Source: Bacillota bacterium
GTDB lineage: Bacteria > Bacillota_A > Clostridia > Lachnospirales > Lachnospiraceae
Assembly: GCA_023407175.1 (NCBI GenBank)
Contig: JAEYMU010000012.1
Coordinates: forward strand, 496,001 to 560,000
Direction: 5' to 3'
DNA length: 64,000 nucleotides
How positions within the stretch are numbered: position 1 is the first letter of the stretch; each line of letters opens with the position of its first letter. A program made the position numbers and the translations under genes. The notes beneath the pieces were generated by a model. It made no database searches and had not been told where the DNA came from. It saw only the letters and a program-made list of their open reading frames with translations. Of this stretch, positions 61,671 to 64,000 are shown in pieces.

Positions 61671-62561
61671 CTATTCCTTCATACCTGATGTGGTCATTGT
61701 TTCAATAATACTGCTCTGACAGATAATAAAGAAGGTAATCGGTACAGCTGCAATAAGAAAGGTTACAACAGCCGCGGCTCCCTGTCTTGCGGGGCCTCCG
61801 TTTACAATCTGCTGCAGAGCGTATTGCAGGGGCTTTAACTGCTCATCTCTTAGGAACGTACTTCCGGTATTTCCCCACATGCTCTGGAACTGTAATACTG
61901 CAAGCGTCAGCCATGCAGGCTTAACATTCGGCATGATGATTCTCCAGAATATCTTGTATTCACTTGCTCCGTCCAGTCTCGCCGATTCAATCAGGGAGTC
62001 CGGTATCTGCTCGATAAACTGTTTCATCAGATAAAGTCCCAAACCATAGGCACAGGCCGGCAATATAACTGCCAGATAGGTATTGTTAATTCCAATCTTT
62101 GATATGATCAGATAGTTGGGAATCTGCGTTACCTGGTAAGTAAACATAATGGACAATACTACAATACTGAACAAAAATTTCTTACCTGGAAAATCATGCT
62201 TGGCCAGCGGATATGCCGCCAGGGAAGCAATAATTACATGTCCGACCGTACCGCCGCCCGTAATCAGTATGGTATTAAATATGTATCTGGAAAAGGGAAC
62301 CCAGGAATTGGACATTAAATTCATCAGGTCATAAAAGTTATCCGTACTCGGGTTTTGTACAAAGAGTGTCGGCGGATACCGGAATAACTCATCCAGGGGC
62401 TTCAATGCATTGTTGATAATATATACCAGCGGCAATGCCATAAAAACGCCGCATACTGCCATAAAGAAGAACAATAATGCATTGCCGGCCATGGAACGGT
62501 TCAAGGATTTTTGCTTTCTTCGGAACAAACGCCTTCTCGGCTTCATATAATCTCTGGCCAT
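61671..62561 (-). CDS. ABC sugar permease, MalG type (second transporter)
   Basis: This 296-residue permease has a basic N-terminus (KPRRRLFRRKQK), about six helices, and the EAA motif ESARLDGASEYKIFWRIIMP. It is separated by 1 nt from the MalF-type partner and is distinct from the permease pair at 55-57 kb. Part of an oligosaccharide import system with the partial binding protein at the window end. Confidence 0.92.
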   Translation of the reverse strand: MARDYMKPRRRLFRRKQKSLNRSMAGNALLFFFMAVCGVFMALPLVYIINNALKPLDELFRYPPTLFVQNPSTDNFYDLMNLMSNSWVPFSRYIFNTILITGGGTVGHVIIASLAAYPLAKHDFPGKKFLFSIVVLSIMFTYQVTQIPNYLIISKIGINNTYLAVILPACAYGLGLYLMKQFIEQIPDSLIESARLDGASEYKIFWRIIMPNVKPAWLTLAVLQFQSMWGNTGSTFLRDEQLKPLQYALQQIVNGGPARQGAAAVVTFLIAAVPITFFIICQSSIIETMTTSGMKE

Positions 62562-62562
62562 A

Positions 62563-63492
62563 TCAGCTACCTACCTTTCTAAGAAGCCTCTGTACCAGCT
62601 TATTCGAGCCAACCATTAACAGGAACAGAATCGTAGCTATCGCTGATGCATAACCCATTTCAAAACGGATGGAGCCATAATCCAAAAGGTGGGTAACAAT
62701 CGTTGAACCGGCATAATTAACACTTGGATTACCTGCCAGCTGGATTGAAATATCCGCTACGGCAAAGGCCTGGGTAATCTGCATAACCGCACCGAACATA
62801 AGCTGGGGCTTCATGGAAGGAAGCGTCACATACCATAGCTCCTGCCAGCGGTTCTTAATTCCATCCACTGCCGCAGCCTCATAAAGTGTTTTATCAACCG
62901 TCTGCAGACCTGCAATAAATGCAAGGAAGCCCGTTCCCAAGCTTAACCACAGCTGTACTACAATCAATGCCGGTAATACATATTTCTCTGTTTTCAGCCA
63001 AATGATCGCATTATTGATAAATCCAAAATTCATTAAAAAGCCGTTTAAAAAACCGTAACGGTCGCCCTTTAAAATCAGGCTCCAGACCAGGTAAGCATTA
63101 CCGGAGATGGACGGAGCGTAAAAAATCAAAGTAAGAAACGCTCTTAATTTGCCTTTGAACTCATTGATGATCCAGGCAAAGATAAGACACATCATATAAC
63201 TGATCGGTCCGGTGATTACGGCAAATATAAATGTATTTTTCAATGCAATCTTAAAGATATCGTCGTCCAAAAATAATCTTACATAATTATCCCATAAAAT
63301 GAACTTGGGCGGCTCCAGTACGTTGAAGCTGGTGAAGCTTAATGCAATGGAGGTGAGCACTGGTATTACGGTAAACAGGAAGAAAAGAAGAAAATACGGT
63401 AAAAGCATGATATAAGATGCCCTATTTCTTTTTATCCTGTATCCTAATGACCATTCATTTCGCTGGTTCTTGCTGATAGGTGTCTTTTTCAT
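62563..63492 (-). CDS. ABC sugar permease, MalF type (second transporter)
   Basis: This 309-residue permease begins with a basic stretch and helix IMLLPYFLLFFLFTVIPVLTS and has the EAA loop YEAAAVDGIKNRWQELWYVTLP. A GGGAGAGG ribosome site precedes the ATG. It follows the binding-protein gene by 21 nt, giving the usual order binding protein, MalF, MalG. Confidence 0.92.
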   Translation of the reverse strand: MKKTPISKNQRNEWSLGYRIKRNRASYIMLLPYFLLFFLFTVIPVLTSIALSFTSFNVLEPPKFILWDNYVRLFLDDDIFKIALKNTFIFAVITGPISYMMCLIFAWIINEFKGKLRAFLTLIFYAPSISGNAYLVWSLILKGDRYGFLNGFLMNFGFINNAIIWLKTEKYVLPALIVVQLWLSLGTGFLAFIAGLQTVDKTLYEAAAVDGIKNRWQELWYVTLPSMKPQLMFGAVMQITQAFAVADISIQLAGNPSVNYAGSTIVTHLLDYGSIRFEMGYASAIATILFLLMVGSNKLVQRLLRKVGS

Positions 63493-63513
63493 CTGACCTC
63501 TCCCTCTAATTCA

Positions 63514-64000
63514 TTAATCTTCTGCCGTCGGTAAACCGAACTCCAACCTCTTAAAGGTTATCTCGTCATTGATATATCTTACAAATTCGGTAAGCGCCTC
63601 TCTGGGCTGCATCTTATTCTTATCCTCTGCAACTACTACCTTATAAAATGCATTCTGAACATTTCTCCAGGAATAATATCCTCCAGGTACCTGGGGTACA
63701 CCCTCCAGCCACTCAAACTGCTCCTGAAGTGCATCATAATCATCCGTAGGCCAGGGCAGATTCTCAAAGGCTTTCACATTTGCCGACGGGTAACGGGCAG
63801 AGGCTCCCATCAGGGCTTCCATTTCATTCCCGTATTGGGTCTGTGTATCCTCTGATACCCACCATTTTAAGAACTTCCAGGCAGCCTCTTTATTCTCGCT
63901 CTGATCCATCATGATGGCTGCTGTTCCGGCACTTGTCACAGTATGGTCCACTGTGCCGTCCTCCTGCACGGTTCCCGGAACTTCGGTAAAGCCCCATAAG
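63514..64000 (-). CDS. Sugar-binding protein of the second transporter, partial (5' part outside window)
   Basis: The frame is open to the window edge, so the true start is outside; an internal GTG at 63969 is not the start. The visible 161 residues are the C-terminal part of a family-1 solute-binding protein (AAWKFLKWWVSEDTQ, QYGNEMEALMG, YYSWRNVQNAFYKVV, LTEFVRYINDEI). It is the cognate binding protein of the permeases just downstream. It seems unrelated in detail to paralogues A and B. Confidence 0.85.
   Translation of the reverse strand, partial: LWGFTEVPGTVQEDGTVDHTVTSAGTAAIMMDQSENKEAAWKFLKWWVSEDTQTQYGNEMEALMGASARYPSANVKAFENLPWPTDDYDALQEQFEWLEGVPQVPGGYYSWRNVQNAFYKVVVAEDKNKMQPREALTEFVRYINDEITFKRLEFGLPTAED

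Noticed and set aside
1..64000. CRISPR array, tRNA or rRNA genes
   Set aside because: No regularly spaced direct repeats and no tRNA- or rRNA-like sequences were seen by reading; a tRNAscan or Infernal run would be needed to exclude them fully.

Overview
The window looks like a low-to-mid GC anaerobic Firmicute, most likely a Lachnospiraceae-type Clostridium. The signs are AGGAGG ribosome sites nearly everywhere, a Csp-like subtilase, an LtaS-like synthase, MotAB, and a mannan-degradation locus built like those of gut and soil Lachnospiraceae. This placement is inferred from gene content; no 16S gene is present.

Region 1 (1-17.9 kb, all on the minus strand, visibly AT-rich) is the most unusual part. 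It is a tightly coupled gene cluster that appears to make a heavily decorated ribosomal peptide. A 36-codon gene at 9864-9974, with a strong ribosome site, encodes a short peptide with a KPEL-type leader and a Cys-Gly-Ser-Ala-Ser-Thr-Gly-Cys C-terminus. Around it lie two radical SAM enzymes, two PqqD/RRE-like proteins, a lone TldD-type metalloprotease, two carrier proteins, and a set resembling butirosin BtrI/BtrJ/BtrK/BtrH (carrier protein, ATP-grasp ligase, PLP decarboxylase, Cys-His acyltransferase). There are also a QueA paralogue, a GT4 glycosyltransferase next to a PIG-L deacetylase, heptose-type sugar-activation genes, and two ABC exporter half-transporters. I know of no described pathway with this combination. 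The inferred product is a secreted peptide that is radical-SAM modified, glycosylated (possibly amino sugar and heptose), acylated from a carrier protein, and perhaps modified with the SAM ribosyl group.

Region 2 (17.9-24.1 kb) is an AT-rich boundary: a 1.5 kb gene-free gap, a divergent 867-codon serine hydrolase, decayed sequence, and a broken IS256-type element. This suggests the cluster arrived by transfer.

Region 3 (24.1-45.3 kb) is chromosomal background of higher GC. It holds a Csp-like subtilase, an ASKHA/2Fe-2S activator, a glycosidase with an unusual leader, a SulP transporter, FtsH, MotAB, an LtaS-like synthase, a GH2 glycosidase, a compact [NiFe] hydrogenase operon with its maturation protease, and a chemoreceptor with a sugar-binding domain at its C-terminus. 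Several strong hairpin terminators separate these genes.

Region 4 (45.3-64 kb, minus strand) is a beta-mannan utilisation locus: a GH26 mannanase lipoprotein with a CBM35-like module, a GH130 phosphorylase, a CE17-like acetyl esterase, a GH27 alpha-galactosidase, a GH113-like mannanase, three sugar-binding lipoproteins, two permease pairs, and a DUF5696/YIP1/NHL membrane module between the two transporters. The enzymes fit together as extracellular cutting, oligosaccharide import, deacetylation, removal of galactose branches, and phosphorolysis inside the cell.
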